Shown piece after piece: positions 54,182 to 63,099 of a stretch of DNA of 64,000 nt. Origin of the DNA: G963665925 sp050596425 (GTDB lineage: Bacteria > Bacillota > Clostridia > Peptostreptococcales > Acidaminobacteraceae). Position numbers and translations under genes: made by a program. Where the stretch lies: the NCBI RefSeq assembly GCF_050596425.1, contig NZ_CP192292.1:620001-684000 (forward strand), in the 5' to 3' direction. The notes beneath the pieces were generated by a model. The model made no database searches. It was not told the DNA's origin and saw only the letters and a program-made list of their open reading frames with translations. The first letter of the stretch is position 1. Each line of letters begins with the position of its first letter.

Positions 54182-54958
54182 ATGAATAAATGGAAGGTTG
54201 TAGAACTGACAAGTGAAAACCTTGGGAAATACCCACTCGGGTGTATTAAAAGCCCTAAACATATCGGTTACAAGGGTAAGACCCCTTGGTTTCATGAAAT
54301 GAGAGAAAAGGGTCTTATAATGTTAATTCTTCTTGATGAGGATGAAAAGCCACAGGGATTTCTTGAAATGATGCCAGGCAAGCACACGTGGCGGGCTGTG
54401 AAGGCAGAGGCCTTTATGGTCATTCACTGTCTTTGGGTCATCTCTAAAAAAGTACAGGGTCAAGGTGCAGGACAGTTCATGTTAAAAGAAGCTGAAAAAA
54501 GGATAGGAAAGGATCATGCAGGCATAGCCGTTGTGACAAGCGATACATCCTTTATTGCCTCTTCAGAAGTTTTCAAAAAACAGGACTACAAAAAGTCAGA
54601 TGATAAAGGTGTGTATGAACTCTACTATAAATTACTCAATAATAAAAAAGCCACAGAAGTTGAAAATCCCTCCTTTAACCACTTCAAGCCAGAGGGGTAT
54701 AAGGGGCTGAATATGCTCTACGCTCTTCAGTGTCCAATGGAGATTAAGTGGAAAGAAGACATCGAGCAGTTTTGTAGTGAGAACAATATTGATATTCATA
54801 TGAAATGCATAGAAAGCCCAGAAGAGGCTCAAAGAAATCCGAATCCACTTGGAACCTTTGCTTTGATTTATAATGATGAAATTATTGAAGACCATCCGGT
54901 CAGTTTAGGAAGGTTTAAAAATATAGTGAAAAAAGACCTTAAGCTGATGCCAAAATAA
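54182..54958 (+). CDS. GNAT acetyltransferase with YoaP-like C-terminal domain
   Basis: 258 residues. The N-terminal GNAT domain (about 10-140) has LWVISKKVQGQGAGQFML as acetyl-CoA motif A and VFKKQDYKKSD at its end. The C-terminal domain has the YoaP-like pattern LQCPMEIKWKEDIEQFC, IESPEEAQRNPNPLGTF and LIYNDEIIEDHPVS, a thioredoxin-like fold. ATG at 54182 follows AAAGGAG. The biological substrate is unknown. No partner gene is adjacent. Confidence 0.82.
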   Translation: MNKWKVVELTSENLGKYPLGCIKSPKHIGYKGKTPWFHEMREKGLIMLILLDEDEKPQGFLEMMPGKHTWRAVKAEAFMVIHCLWVISKKVQGQGAGQFMLKEAEKRIGKDHAGIAVVTSDTSFIASSEVFKKQDYKKSDDKGVYELYYKLLNNKKATEVENPSFNHFKPEGYKGLNMLYALQCPMEIKWKEDIEQFCSENNIDIHMKCIESPEEAQRNPNPLGTFALIYNDEIIEDHPVSLGRFKNIVKKDLKLMPK

Positions 54959-55024
54959 ACAGGTGGTGTAAGATCTTTGTAAAGTAGAATGTGGGAAAAT
55001 AATCCATGATGGGATTCATCAAAT

Positions 55025-55058
55025 CCCCCGTGGTGTGGGGGAGAAAATAGTGTATAAT
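55025..55058 (+). promoter_or_regulatory. Promoter of the RCC1 gene with overlapping inverted repeat
   Basis: TATAAT at 55053-55058 is preceded by CCCCC-n7-GGGGG (55025-55041), a small inverted repeat covering the -35 position. This places the transcript start near 55065, which argues against an ATG at 55069 as the translation start. Confidence 0.45.
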
Positions 55059-55122
55059 AGCGTTAGTTATGACATTGGGGGTCTTTGTCATGTTACAGGA
55101 CATTTTACAAGGAGAGGTCATC

Positions 55123-56820
55123 TTGAATTTTTTTATCGGTGGTGTGGGCATCACGGCGGTTATTGCTGTGTTTGCCGTGTTCAAAATGGCTGGGCAGGGC
55201 GAAACGATAGATATTGATGAAGTCATAAATGACTTCCGCGTCTTGCGATCGGCATTTATTCAGTACAAAAAAGAAGACAAGGGTCTATGTGAAGACCTAA
55301 AAACACTGATTCCTTATATGAAAGAAAATAGAGACATATTATGGGATCGTTACAGCATTTCTATTGATCAGAAATACATGATCGTCAAGGATGCCAAGAA
55401 GGTAGACGCCGAGCAGATTCTAAAAAGAATCGGAGGGGCTTCCTTTGTTAAAGGCAATAAGTTGTTTTTAAGTTTTAGCAGTATTAATACAATAAGCAAG
55501 GTGGAACCAGTCGCTCATTTTAAAATCATACCAGCTGAAGGCTATACCACTACAACTCGTATAGAGTTTGATCATTCCATGTCGGTCACAGAAGACAATG
55601 AAATCAACGATGTGAAGTGGGAAAATATGCAAAGTCGGTATGCTGAACCGGGAATAAAAAAAATTCGTCTAAAGGTTCAAGATAAGAACGGCAACTGGTC
55701 AGAGTGGACTGAACAGCAAATCGTGGTAAAGGAAATTAAAGGTGTTAAAAGCATTCATGCAGGCTATGACACCATATTTGTCGTGCATAACAACGGCAAA
55801 GTGGATGGATTTGGTCACAATGAGTTTGGCCAGCTTGCCATGGGCAACACAGAGTCGGCAACAAGGCGTAAGATTTTAAAAATGGTTGATAATGCAGATC
55901 AAATTGTCGGCGGGGAGTTTCATACCGTGATCCTAACCAATGACCGAAAGGTCTTTACATGTGGCAGGAATCATTTTGGTCAATTGGGACTGGGCGACAG
56001 GACAGACACAATAACACCAAAGCAAATTTGGGGTCTTGATGGCATAAAGCAGGTTTCAGCTGGAGAAAATTTTGCTGCAGCCCTATCCACTTCAGGTCAT
56101 GTTTATACTTGGGGCAACAACGAGTACGGACAGCTTGGTGCAGAGCCAAGTTACTTTAAAGAGATCCCTGCTAAGGTGGAGGGCGTTGAAAATATCAAGG
56201 CCATATCTTGTGGAAGCACCCATATGCTAGCTCTTGGATTTGACGGAACGATTTATAGCTGGGGGGATAACAGGTATGGGCAACTAGGGCTTGGGTTTAA
56301 AGGCAAGCACAACGATCCCACAGTGACCACTGTATCTGGTGTCAAGTATGTTTGTGCAGGCAAAGGGTTTAGCCTTGCTATAACAGAAGCTGGAAAAGTT
56401 AAAATTTGGGGAATAAACTCCAAAAGTCAGCTTGGGATTGAAGGGGAATCAGAAGTGCTTTTCCCAGAAGAAATATTAGAACTTAAGGGCGTTGTAGAAC
56501 TGGCAACAAAGGGAAACTTTGTTGTGGCCCGTGATGATATTGGTCAAGTTTATACTTGGGGCCACTATAGTGGTGTAGATGATGACTACCCAACCAAACC
56601 TGTCAAGGTAGGTGAGCTCAAGTATATTAAGTCTGTTGCTGCGACAACGGGGGCTGGATACGCAGTGGATGAAAAAGGTGAAGTCCTCCGCTGGAATAGA
56701 AATATCTCTAAAGTGGAAAATGTTCTGTTTTTTGAAGATGATACGGATGTTTCTAAAAATGGTACAGAAAAGAAAACGGCCCATGCAGGCAATGGTAAAA
56801 CCAAAGCCTCGCGGTCTTAG
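55123..56820 (+). CDS. Membrane-anchored RCC1-repeat (beta-propeller) protein
   Basis: 565 residues from TTG at 55123, which follows AAGGAG by 8 bases; upstream ATGs lie too close to the promoter. An N-terminal hydrophobic helix (NFFIGGVGITAVIAVFAVF) anchors it. A region of about 200 residues, partly resembling an Ig/PKD-like fold near 170-195, leads to an RCC1 propeller from about residue 205. Blade motifs are GFGHNEFGQLAMG, TCGRNHFGQLGLG, TWGNNEYGQLG, SWGDNRYGQLGLG and IWGINSKSQLGIEG. Bacterial RCC1 proteins are often surface or binding scaffolds; its function here is unknown. A terminator follows. Confidence 0.8.
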   Translation: MNFFIGGVGITAVIAVFAVFKMAGQGETIDIDEVINDFRVLRSAFIQYKKEDKGLCEDLKTLIPYMKENRDILWDRYSISIDQKYMIVKDAKKVDAEQILKRIGGASFVKGNKLFLSFSSINTISKVEPVAHFKIIPAEGYTTTTRIEFDHSMSVTEDNEINDVKWENMQSRYAEPGIKKIRLKVQDKNGNWSEWTEQQIVVKEIKGVKSIHAGYDTIFVVHNNGKVDGFGHNEFGQLAMGNTESATRRKILKMVDNADQIVGGEFHTVILTNDRKVFTCGRNHFGQLGLGDRTDTITPKQIWGLDGIKQVSAGENFAAALSTSGHVYTWGNNEYGQLGAEPSYFKEIPAKVEGVENIKAISCGSTHMLALGFDGTIYSWGDNRYGQLGLGFKGKHNDPTVTTVSGVKYVCAGKGFSLAITEAGKVKIWGINSKSQLGIEGESEVLFPEEILELKGVVELATKGNFVVARDDIGQVYTWGHYSGVDDDYPTKPVKVGELKYIKSVAATTGAGYAVDEKGEVLRWNRNISKVENVLFFEDDTDVSKNGTEKKTAHAGNGKTKASRS

Positions 56821-56830
56821 AGTATGATAC

Positions 56831-56863
56831 AAGCCGGATTGAGCGATCAATTCGGCTTCTTTT
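56831..56863 (+). terminator. Rho-independent terminator of the RCC1 gene
   Basis: AAGCCGGATTGA pairs with TCAATTCGGCTT (12 bp, one G-T) around GCGA, followed by CTTTT. Confidence 0.92.
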
Positions 56864-57045
56864 AATTTTTGAAAAGTCAAAAGTACAGTAAAAGTACTTT
56901 ACGTAAACTTCACAAAATCATGAACGTTTTGTAATATAAAATGTTGATATTTCGTAAAATACCTGTTATATTAATGAGAATAGATTTGAAATGTGAGAGT
57001 AATTATACGAGTGAGTGAATAAATAGTTAAGAAGGGGTGGTATTT

Positions 57046-60000
57046 TTGAAGAAATTTAAGCGCGTATTAGTTGCTAACCGCGGCGAAATTGCCATTCGTG
57101 TCTTCCGTGCATGTCATGAGCTCGGGATACGTACAGTGGCAATCTACTCGAAAGAAGACAAAAATGCTTTGTTTAGAACAAAAGCTGATGAGTCGTATCT
57201 TATTGGGAAATCAAAGGGGCCGATCGAGGCTTATTTGGATATTGATGAAATTGTCAAGTTAGCGAAAAAGAAGGGTGTTGACGCCATACATCCCGGTTAT
57301 GGTTTTCTATCAGAAAATCCAGAACTAGCAGAGAAGTGCGAAGAAGCTGGAATCACATTTATTGGCCCGAGTCCAGACATGATGATTCGTATGGGCGACA
57401 AAATTAAGTCAAAGAAGGTTGCATCATCAGTGGGTGTCCCTACCATCCCTGGTTTTGAAAAACCACTTCTTACAGACGAAGAAGCCATAGAAGCAGCAAG
57501 ATACTGTGGGTATCCGGTTATACTAAAAGCTTCCGCTGGTGGTGGCGGACGTGGTATGCGGATTGTAAGAGACGAAGCCCACCTGTTAAGTGAGTTTAGA
57601 AGCGCAAGAAATGAAGCAAAAAAGGCATTTGGCATTGAGGATGTTTTTATTGAAAAGTTCCTAGAGAACCCAAAGCATATTGAGGTTCAGATTCTAGGCG
57701 ATACCCACGGAAATATTGTTCATTTATATGAAAGGGACTGTTCCATCCAAAGACGTCATCAGAAACTCATTGAGTTTACGCCGTCCATTGCTCTTTCAAA
57801 AGACAAAAGACAGGCCATTTGTGATGATGCTGTTCGAATTTCAAGAGCAGTCAACTACAAAAATGCAGGCACAGTCGAGTTCTTAGTTGATAAAGAAGGC
57901 AACCATTACTTTATCGAAATGAACCCACGAATCCAAGTGGAACATACGGTTTCTGAGATGGTGACAGGCATTGACCTTGTTCAGTCTCAAATATTGGTGG
58001 CTCAAGGGTATGCCCTGAATTCACCGGAAATTGGTATACCATCACAGGAAAGCATCAAGGTGAATGGTTACGCTATTCAGTGCCGTGTGACAACAGAAGA
58101 TCCAGCCAATAACTTTGCCCCTGACACAGGTCTCATTGATGTTTACCGGTCCGCATCTGGATTTGGTATTCGACTCGATGGTGGCAATGGATATACCGGG
58201 TCTGTTATAAGCCCTTACTATGACAGCCTTCTTGTTAAATGCACTTCGTGGTCAAGAACCTTTGAGGATGCCATTAGAAAGTCAGTTAGAGCTGTTAAGG
58301 AAATGAGTGTTCATGGTGTAAAAACCAATATTCCATTCCTGATTAACGTCCTAAACCACGAGCATTTTAGAAGTGGCACATGTGATACAAACTTCATAGG
58401 CAATCACAAGGACCTATTTGACTTTACAGCCAAGCAGGATGTGGAACTTAAACTTCTGAGATTTATTGGCGACAAGGTGGTTAATGTCACAGGTGGAACC
58501 AAACCTAACTTTGATGTTCCAGTGGTACCTAAATATGAAAAAATAAAGGATTTAAAAGGTACAAAGCAGATTCTTGATGAAAAGGGTCCTGAAGGTCTTG
58601 TTGATTGGATCAGTTCTCAAAAGAAGCTCCTCCTTACGGATACAACCATGCGTGATGCCCACCAATCCTTGATGGCAACCCGTGTGCGTACCCAAGATCT
58701 TAAGAAAATTGCAAGGGCAACATCCCACTTAGGAAAGGATTTATTTTCCGTTGAAATGTGGGGCGGGGCCACTTTTGATGTTGCCTACAGGTTCTTAAAT
58801 GAATCGCCGTGGGAACGCCTAGATGTGCTTCGTGAGCGCATGCCGAATGTTCTGCTTCAAATGCTCATTAGGGGATCAAATGGCGTTGGTTATAAAAACT
58901 ACCCTGACAATGTGATCCGCGAACTCATAGATGAGTCGGCAAAACGCGGCATAGACGTCTTTAGAATATTCGACTCTCTAAACTGGTTTAAGGGTATGGA
59001 AGTGGCTATTGACGAAGTCCTAAAAACCGGCAAGGTGGCTGAGGCTTGTATTTGCTATACTGGTGATATTTTAGATGAATCTAGAGACAAGTACTCTTTG
59101 AAATATTATGTTGATCTTGCAAAGCAAATTGAAGCGTCAGGTGCACATATTCTTGCCATTAAAGATATGTCAGCCCTCCTCAAGCCTTATGCGGCCCACA
59201 AGCTTGTTAAGGCCCTTAAAGAAGAGATTTCCATTCCAGTGCATTTACACACCCATGATACAACAGGCAATGGGGTGGCGACTATCCTGATGGCTGCAGA
59301 AGCAGGTGTTGATATTGTAGATACAGCCTTCAATGCTATGTCGGGTCTAACATCGCAACCGGCCCTGAACTCCGTTGTGGCGGCGCTTAAAAACACGGAT
59401 AGAGACACTGGTATTCACCTGGATAACATCCAGAAAATTTCTGACTACTGGTCAAGTGTGAGACCTGTTTATTCAGCATTTGAATCGGATCTCAAGTCGA
59501 CGAGTGCAGAAATTTATAAGTTTGAAATACCGGGTGGACAGTACTCAAACTTAAAGCCTCAGGTTGAAAGTTTTGGTCTGGGTCACCGCTTTAATGAAGT
59601 CAAAGACATGTACAAGTCTGTCAATGAAATGTTTGGTGACATCGTAAAGGTTACGCCATCTTCAAAGGCAGTTGGCGACATGGCCATTTTCATGGTACAA
59701 AATGACCTGACACCAGAGAATATTATGACAGACGGTAAGGACAAGGCTTACCCAGACTCCGTTGTGGCTTATTTTAGCGGAATGATGGGACAACCAGCTC
59801 ATGGATTCCCAGAGGACCTACAAAAGCTTGTTCTCAAAGATGAAAAGCCGATCACGGTGAGACCGGGAGAACTTCTGGAACAGGAAGACTTTGATGCCTT
59901 AGACAAAGCCTTAAGAGACAAGCATGGCATAGAGCCAACAAAGGCTGACCTCATCAGTTCTGCCCTGTATCCAAAGGTCTTTGACGACTATCAAAAATAT

Positions 60001-60489
60001 ATTGCTGAGCATGGTGGATTTAGCCGCATGGGATCAGACATTTACTTCCATGGACTTGAAGAAGGCGAAACATGCGAAGTGGAAATTGAAGAAGGCAAGA
60101 CCCTCGTGGTCAAGCTGCTTGAAGTTGGTAAAGTCGATCTTGACGGCATGAGACGTCTGGCTTTTGAAGTCAACGGCAACAGACGCGATGTCATGATAGA
60201 GGACAAGTCATCCAAGGCCACGGTTTCAGGCGGAAGTGCCAGAAAAGTTATGGCAGACCCACTGAATCCGCTGGAAATTGGATCATCTATTCCAGGTAAA
60301 GTGGTAAAAGTATTGGTGGCTGAAGGGGACTCTATTAAGGAAAACCAAACTGTGGCCATTGTCGAAGCTATGAAGATGGAGACAAATATCACCTCAGGTT
60401 GTGCTGGTGTTGTGGAACACGTTTATGCCAAACCAGAGCAAATGGTGGAGTCTTCTGAACTGCTTCTTTCGCTAAAGGCAGACGATTAA
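57046..60489 (+). CDS. pyc: Pyruvate carboxylase
   Basis: 1147 residues, matching single-chain pyruvate carboxylases. Domains in order: biotin carboxylase with ATP-grasp (1-455; VLVANRGEIAIR, SAGGGGRGMR), carboxyltransferase (about 530-800; LLTDTTMRDAHQSLMATR and metal-site HLHTHDTTGN), the PC tetramerisation region, and a C-terminal biotinyl domain with Lys1110 in EAMKMETN. It carboxylates pyruvate to oxaloacetate using bicarbonate and ATP. TTG at 57046 is best spaced from AAGGGGTGG and gives MKKFKRVLVANRGE; an in-frame GTG at 57037 overlaps that site. Monocistronic, closed by a terminator. Confidence 0.97.
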   Translation: MKKFKRVLVANRGEIAIRVFRACHELGIRTVAIYSKEDKNALFRTKADESYLIGKSKGPIEAYLDIDEIVKLAKKKGVDAIHPGYGFLSENPELAEKCEEAGITFIGPSPDMMIRMGDKIKSKKVASSVGVPTIPGFEKPLLTDEEAIEAARYCGYPVILKASAGGGGRGMRIVRDEAHLLSEFRSARNEAKKAFGIEDVFIEKFLENPKHIEVQILGDTHGNIVHLYERDCSIQRRHQKLIEFTPSIALSKDKRQAICDDAVRISRAVNYKNAGTVEFLVDKEGNHYFIEMNPRIQVEHTVSEMVTGIDLVQSQILVAQGYALNSPEIGIPSQESIKVNGYAIQCRVTTEDPANNFAPDTGLIDVYRSASGFGIRLDGGNGYTGSVISPYYDSLLVKCTSWSRTFEDAIRKSVRAVKEMSVHGVKTNIPFLINVLNHEHFRSGTCDTNFIGNHKDLFDFTAKQDVELKLLRFIGDKVVNVTGGTKPNFDVPVVPKYEKIKDLKGTKQILDEKGPEGLVDWISSQKKLLLTDTTMRDAHQSLMATRVRTQDLKKIARATSHLGKDLFSVEMWGGATFDVAYRFLNESPWERLDVLRERMPNVLLQMLIRGSNGVGYKNYPDNVIRELIDESAKRGIDVFRIFDSLNWFKGMEVAIDEVLKTGKVAEACICYTGDILDESRDKYSLKYYVDLAKQIEASGAHILAIKDMSALLKPYAAHKLVKALKEEISIPVHLHTHDTTGNGVATILMAAEAGVDIVDTAFNAMSGLTSQPALNSVVAALKNTDRDTGIHLDNIQKISDYWSSVRPVYSAFESDLKSTSAEIYKFEIPGGQYSNLKPQVESFGLGHRFNEVKDMYKSVNEMFGDIVKVTPSSKAVGDMAIFMVQNDLTPENIMTDGKDKAYPDSVVAYFSGMMGQPAHGFPEDLQKLVLKDEKPITVRPGELLEQEDFDALDKALRDKHGIEPTKADLISSALYPKVFDDYQKYIAEHGGFSRMGSDIYFHGLEEGETCEVEIEEGKTLVVKLLEVGKVDLDGMRRLAFEVNGNRRDVMIEDKSSKATVSGGSARKVMADPLNPLEIGSSIPGKVVKVLVAEGDSIKENQTVAIVEAMKMETNITSGCAGVVEHVYAKPEQMVESSELLLSLKADD

Positions 60490-60537
60490 AAGAGAATAAC
60501 TAACCTGCCCTTTGACACTTTAATAAAGACAAATACT

Positions 60538-60574
60538 AAAAAGCTCCCAGTGGATAACACATGGGGGCTTTTCT
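60538..60574 (+). terminator. Rho-independent terminator of pyc
   Basis: AAAAGCTCCCA pairs with TGGGGGCTTTT (one G-T pair), ending in a T run. Confidence 0.9.
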
Positions 60575-60836
60575 TATAGGGAAATATGAGCTTTCATTGA
60601 AGAAAAGGAAGGGTTTTTATACAATGTGTCGAATTTAAAATAATTGGACCCAAAATTATTTTGAATTTTCATGGGATAGACACATTAAAGGTCCATTCAT
60701 AAAGAAAAGTTCTCAAATAATCTGGTATAGAAATATTTTTACACTTAAGTGCCATCGACTTTTTTAAAATATGCATATATGCCTATAATATAGGGTATGA
60801 ATATCGTGTTACAAATATTACGAACGAGGGGGTCTC
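60575..60836. promoter_or_regulatory. Leader of the HD-GYP gene with nested inverted repeat
   Basis: No gene is seen here. AATGTGTC (60623-60630) pairs with GACACATT (60679-60686), and inside it AAAATAATT (60637-60645) pairs with AATTATTTT (60654-60662). Nearer the gene lie the palindrome ATATGCATAT (60769-60778) and a -10-like TATAAT (60784-60789). Confidence 0.5.
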
Positions 60837-62423
60837 ATGACGACTATGCAAGATATGCTATTTCAATCCGATCAACAATTAGATAATGAGCATGATGACA
60901 CCATCCTGTTTGCCGACGATCGTCTAGGTGGTGAGGAAGAGAGCAGTAGCACCCCTTGGAAAATTATCATCGCAGATGATGAAGAAGAAGTCCACGCAAT
61001 GACGAGAATGGTTATGAAAAAATTCGAGTTTGAGGGCCGTGCTGTTGAGCTCATCAGCGCATATTCGGGCAAAGAAACCATAGAAATTATGGTGGATCAA
61101 CCTGATGTGGCAATTATTCTTCTGGATGTGGTCATGGAAAATGAGAATTCAGGTCTTGAGGTTGTAAAGAAAATTCGAGATGAGCTGAACAATCCTTTTG
61201 TACGTATTATTTTGCGTACAGGACAACCAGGACAAGCACCTGAAGAAGATGTTATAAGAAACTATGACATCAATGATTATAAATCTAAAACAGAACTGAC
61301 TGTTCAAAAGCTTTATACGGCAGTCATTGCTTCCCTGCGTGCCTATCAGGGCATGCGGATTATTGAAACAAACCGTATTGGTCTTGAAAGAATTATCAAT
61401 TCTTCCAGGGACTTATTTGAAATGCAGTCCCTTAGGTCTTTCAGTAAAAACGCCATCATGCAGATGTGTGAACTGATTGTAAGTGACAATATGGACGATG
61501 CCCCACTCAGTGGTCTTGCGGCAACAGTTCGAAAGGGTGAACTCATTGCCATTGCTGGAACTGGTGACTACGAAACCTATAGCGGTTTTCTCGTTAAAGA
61601 CATTCCAGATGACAGCCTTCAAGAAGATTTTGAAAAGGCACTGACCATTAGTGGAAGCTATTTCAGAGACAATGTCTTTATTGGACACTTTAAGTCTCTT
61701 AATAACAATGAAAGCTTGTTTTACATTAAAAGCTTTAGACCATTTGAAGATTTTGAGAAGAATCTGCTCAAAATACTTTCATCCAATGTGTCTGTTGCCA
61801 TAGACAATATTTATTTGAACAATGAAATTGTCGACACACAAAAAGAAGTTATTTTCACCTTAGGTGAAATTGTGGAAACAAGGTCTAAAGAAACGGCAAA
61901 CCACGTTCGTCGAGTGGCGGAGTACTCATGGATATTAGCCCGTGCCCTTGGTTCAAGCAGTGAAGAAGCAAATATTTTAAGACTGGCCTCGCCGATGCAT
62001 GACATTGGAAAAATCGGTATTCCTGATTTGATTTTAAATAAACCTGGAAAATTAACACCGGAAGAGTTTGAGGTCATCAAAACCCATACCATTATTGGGT
62101 ATGAAGTCTTGAAGCAGTCTAACAGACGGATTATGAAAACAGCGGCAACCATAGCCCTTCAACATCATGAACGCTGGGATGGCCAAGGGTATCCATATGG
62201 AATTCTTGGAGAAGAAATAGACTTATTTAGTCGAATAACCAGTGTGTGTGATGTTTACGACGCCCTGAGCCATAAAAGAATTTATAAAGATGCGTGGGCT
62301 GAAGAAGAGGTCCACAACTATATCAAGAGCATGCGCTCAAAGATGTTTGATCCAAATGTCGTAGACAAGTTTTTCGAACACATCGATGACATCATAGCCA
62401 TTAAAGAAAAATATCCGGACTAA
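60837..62423 (+). CDS. Response regulator with DUF3369 and HD-GYP phosphodiesterase domain
   Basis: 528 residues. A receiver domain (about 40-165; IIIADDEEEVHAMTR, IILLDVVMENENSG) is followed by a DUF3369-like GAF-type region (about 175-325) and a C-terminal HD-GYP domain (about 335-525). The catalytic HD pair is His388-Asp389 in HDIGKIGIPD, and the GYP motif is HHERWDGQGYP from His443. HD-GYP enzymes hydrolyse cyclic-di-GMP. ATG at 60837 follows GAGGGGG. The PilZ protein downstream is a likely c-di-GMP receptor in the same pathway. The cognate kinase is not in the window. Confidence 0.93.
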   Translation: MTTMQDMLFQSDQQLDNEHDDTILFADDRLGGEEESSSTPWKIIIADDEEEVHAMTRMVMKKFEFEGRAVELISAYSGKETIEIMVDQPDVAIILLDVVMENENSGLEVVKKIRDELNNPFVRIILRTGQPGQAPEEDVIRNYDINDYKSKTELTVQKLYTAVIASLRAYQGMRIIETNRIGLERIINSSRDLFEMQSLRSFSKNAIMQMCELIVSDNMDDAPLSGLAATVRKGELIAIAGTGDYETYSGFLVKDIPDDSLQEDFEKALTISGSYFRDNVFIGHFKSLNNNESLFYIKSFRPFEDFEKNLLKILSSNVSVAIDNIYLNNEIVDTQKEVIFTLGEIVETRSKETANHVRRVAEYSWILARALGSSSEEANILRLASPMHDIGKIGIPDLILNKPGKLTPEEFEVIKTHTIIGYEVLKQSNRRIMKTAATIALQHHERWDGQGYPYGILGEEIDLFSRITSVCDVYDALSHKRIYKDAWAEEEVHNYIKSMRSKMFDPNVVDKFFEHIDDIIAIKEKYPD

Positions 62424-62451
62424 GGCAGATTTTATCAATGGTCCAGATCTA

Positions 62452-62485
62452 TGATATAATGACTAAAAACGGAGAGCTGAAGGAG
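62452..62485 (+). promoter_or_regulatory. Extended -10 promoter and ribosome site deciding the PilZ start
   Basis: TGATATAAT (62452-62460) is an extended -10 box, and AAGGAG (62480-62485) lies 9 bases before GTG 62495. An upstream ATG at 62438 would lie before the transcript start, so GTG is preferred. Confidence 0.55.
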
Positions 62486-62494
62486 CGTGGAGTC

Positions 62495-62842
62495 GTGAAG
62501 GAAAGAAGAAAGTTTAAGAGACTGCCAGTTGAAATTAAACTAACAATAGAATCCTTGTATCGTCAAAATAATGAATCTCTCGAGGAAATGAATGAATCCA
62601 TTGTCGTGACAGATGTGTCAAAGACAGGCATTGGGTTTATGTCTTCAACAGAGCTACCGATGGATTATTATTTTAATGCAAGAATCGAAATTGATGAAGA
62701 ACGCAAGTTCTTCGGCGTTATGAAAATAATTCGTAAGGCACAAGATGAAGATGGGTCCTACCATTTCGGATGTGAATTTGTTGGTATGGCAGACATACTA
62801 ACAGGTTGTCTGGATGAGTATCAGGATGAGCTTGGATTATAA
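62495..62842 (+). CDS. PilZ-domain protein
   Basis: A 115-residue single PilZ domain. ERRKFKRLPVEIKLTI at the N-terminus supplies an RxxxR-like motif (Arg4, Arg8 region), followed by VTDVSKTGIGFMS, the (D/N)xSxxG motif that binds cyclic-di-GMP. The core strands FFGVMKIIRKA and YHFGCEFVGM complete the barrel. GTG at 62495 is favoured by AAGGAG and by the PilZ N-terminal pattern. It lies 71 bases after the HD-GYP gene and may act as its output receptor for motility or surface traits. A terminator follows. Confidence 0.85.
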   Translation: MKERRKFKRLPVEIKLTIESLYRQNNESLEEMNESIVVTDVSKTGIGFMSSTELPMDYYFNARIEIDEERKFFGVMKIIRKAQDEDGSYHFGCEFVGMADILTGCLDEYQDELGL

Positions 62843-62848
62843 TACCAC

Positions 62849-62884
62849 AACGCCCTCAAGTTTAAGACTTGCAGGGCGTTTTTG
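62849..62884 (+). terminator. Rho-independent terminator of the PilZ gene
   Basis: AACGCCCT with AGGGCGTT, plus an inner AAG/CTT stem, followed by T5. Confidence 0.93.
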
Positions 62885-62943
62885 ATGTCGAAAATATTTG
62901 ATACAGCCCATTCTCTTTATTCCATAAAGTATTTTTTTAAGTA

Positions 62944-63061
62944 TCAGGCGCTGGCAAAATTACAGATCCGCAGCCTCGACATATCCTATATGGATATTTT
63001 CAATAAAAATATCATATAGGACATGTCGAGGCTTGTAGAATGATATTTTGCAAGTCGTTCA
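62944..63061. repeat. Dispersed hairpin element, copy 2
   Basis: 118 bases with 28-base ends matching copy 1 (left 62944-62971, 22 of 28 identical; right 63034-63061, 24 of 28 identical by eye). The inner stem is unrelated in sequence: AGCCTCGACATATCCTATAT (62972-62991) and beyond pairs with the complement ending at 63033 in AGGACATGTCGAGGCT, with one mismatch and one bulge. It sits between the PilZ terminator and the dehydrogenase gene. Confidence 0.85.
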
Positions 63062-63099
63062 GTATAAACTGTTTAAGATGATAATGAAGGAGCGATTAG

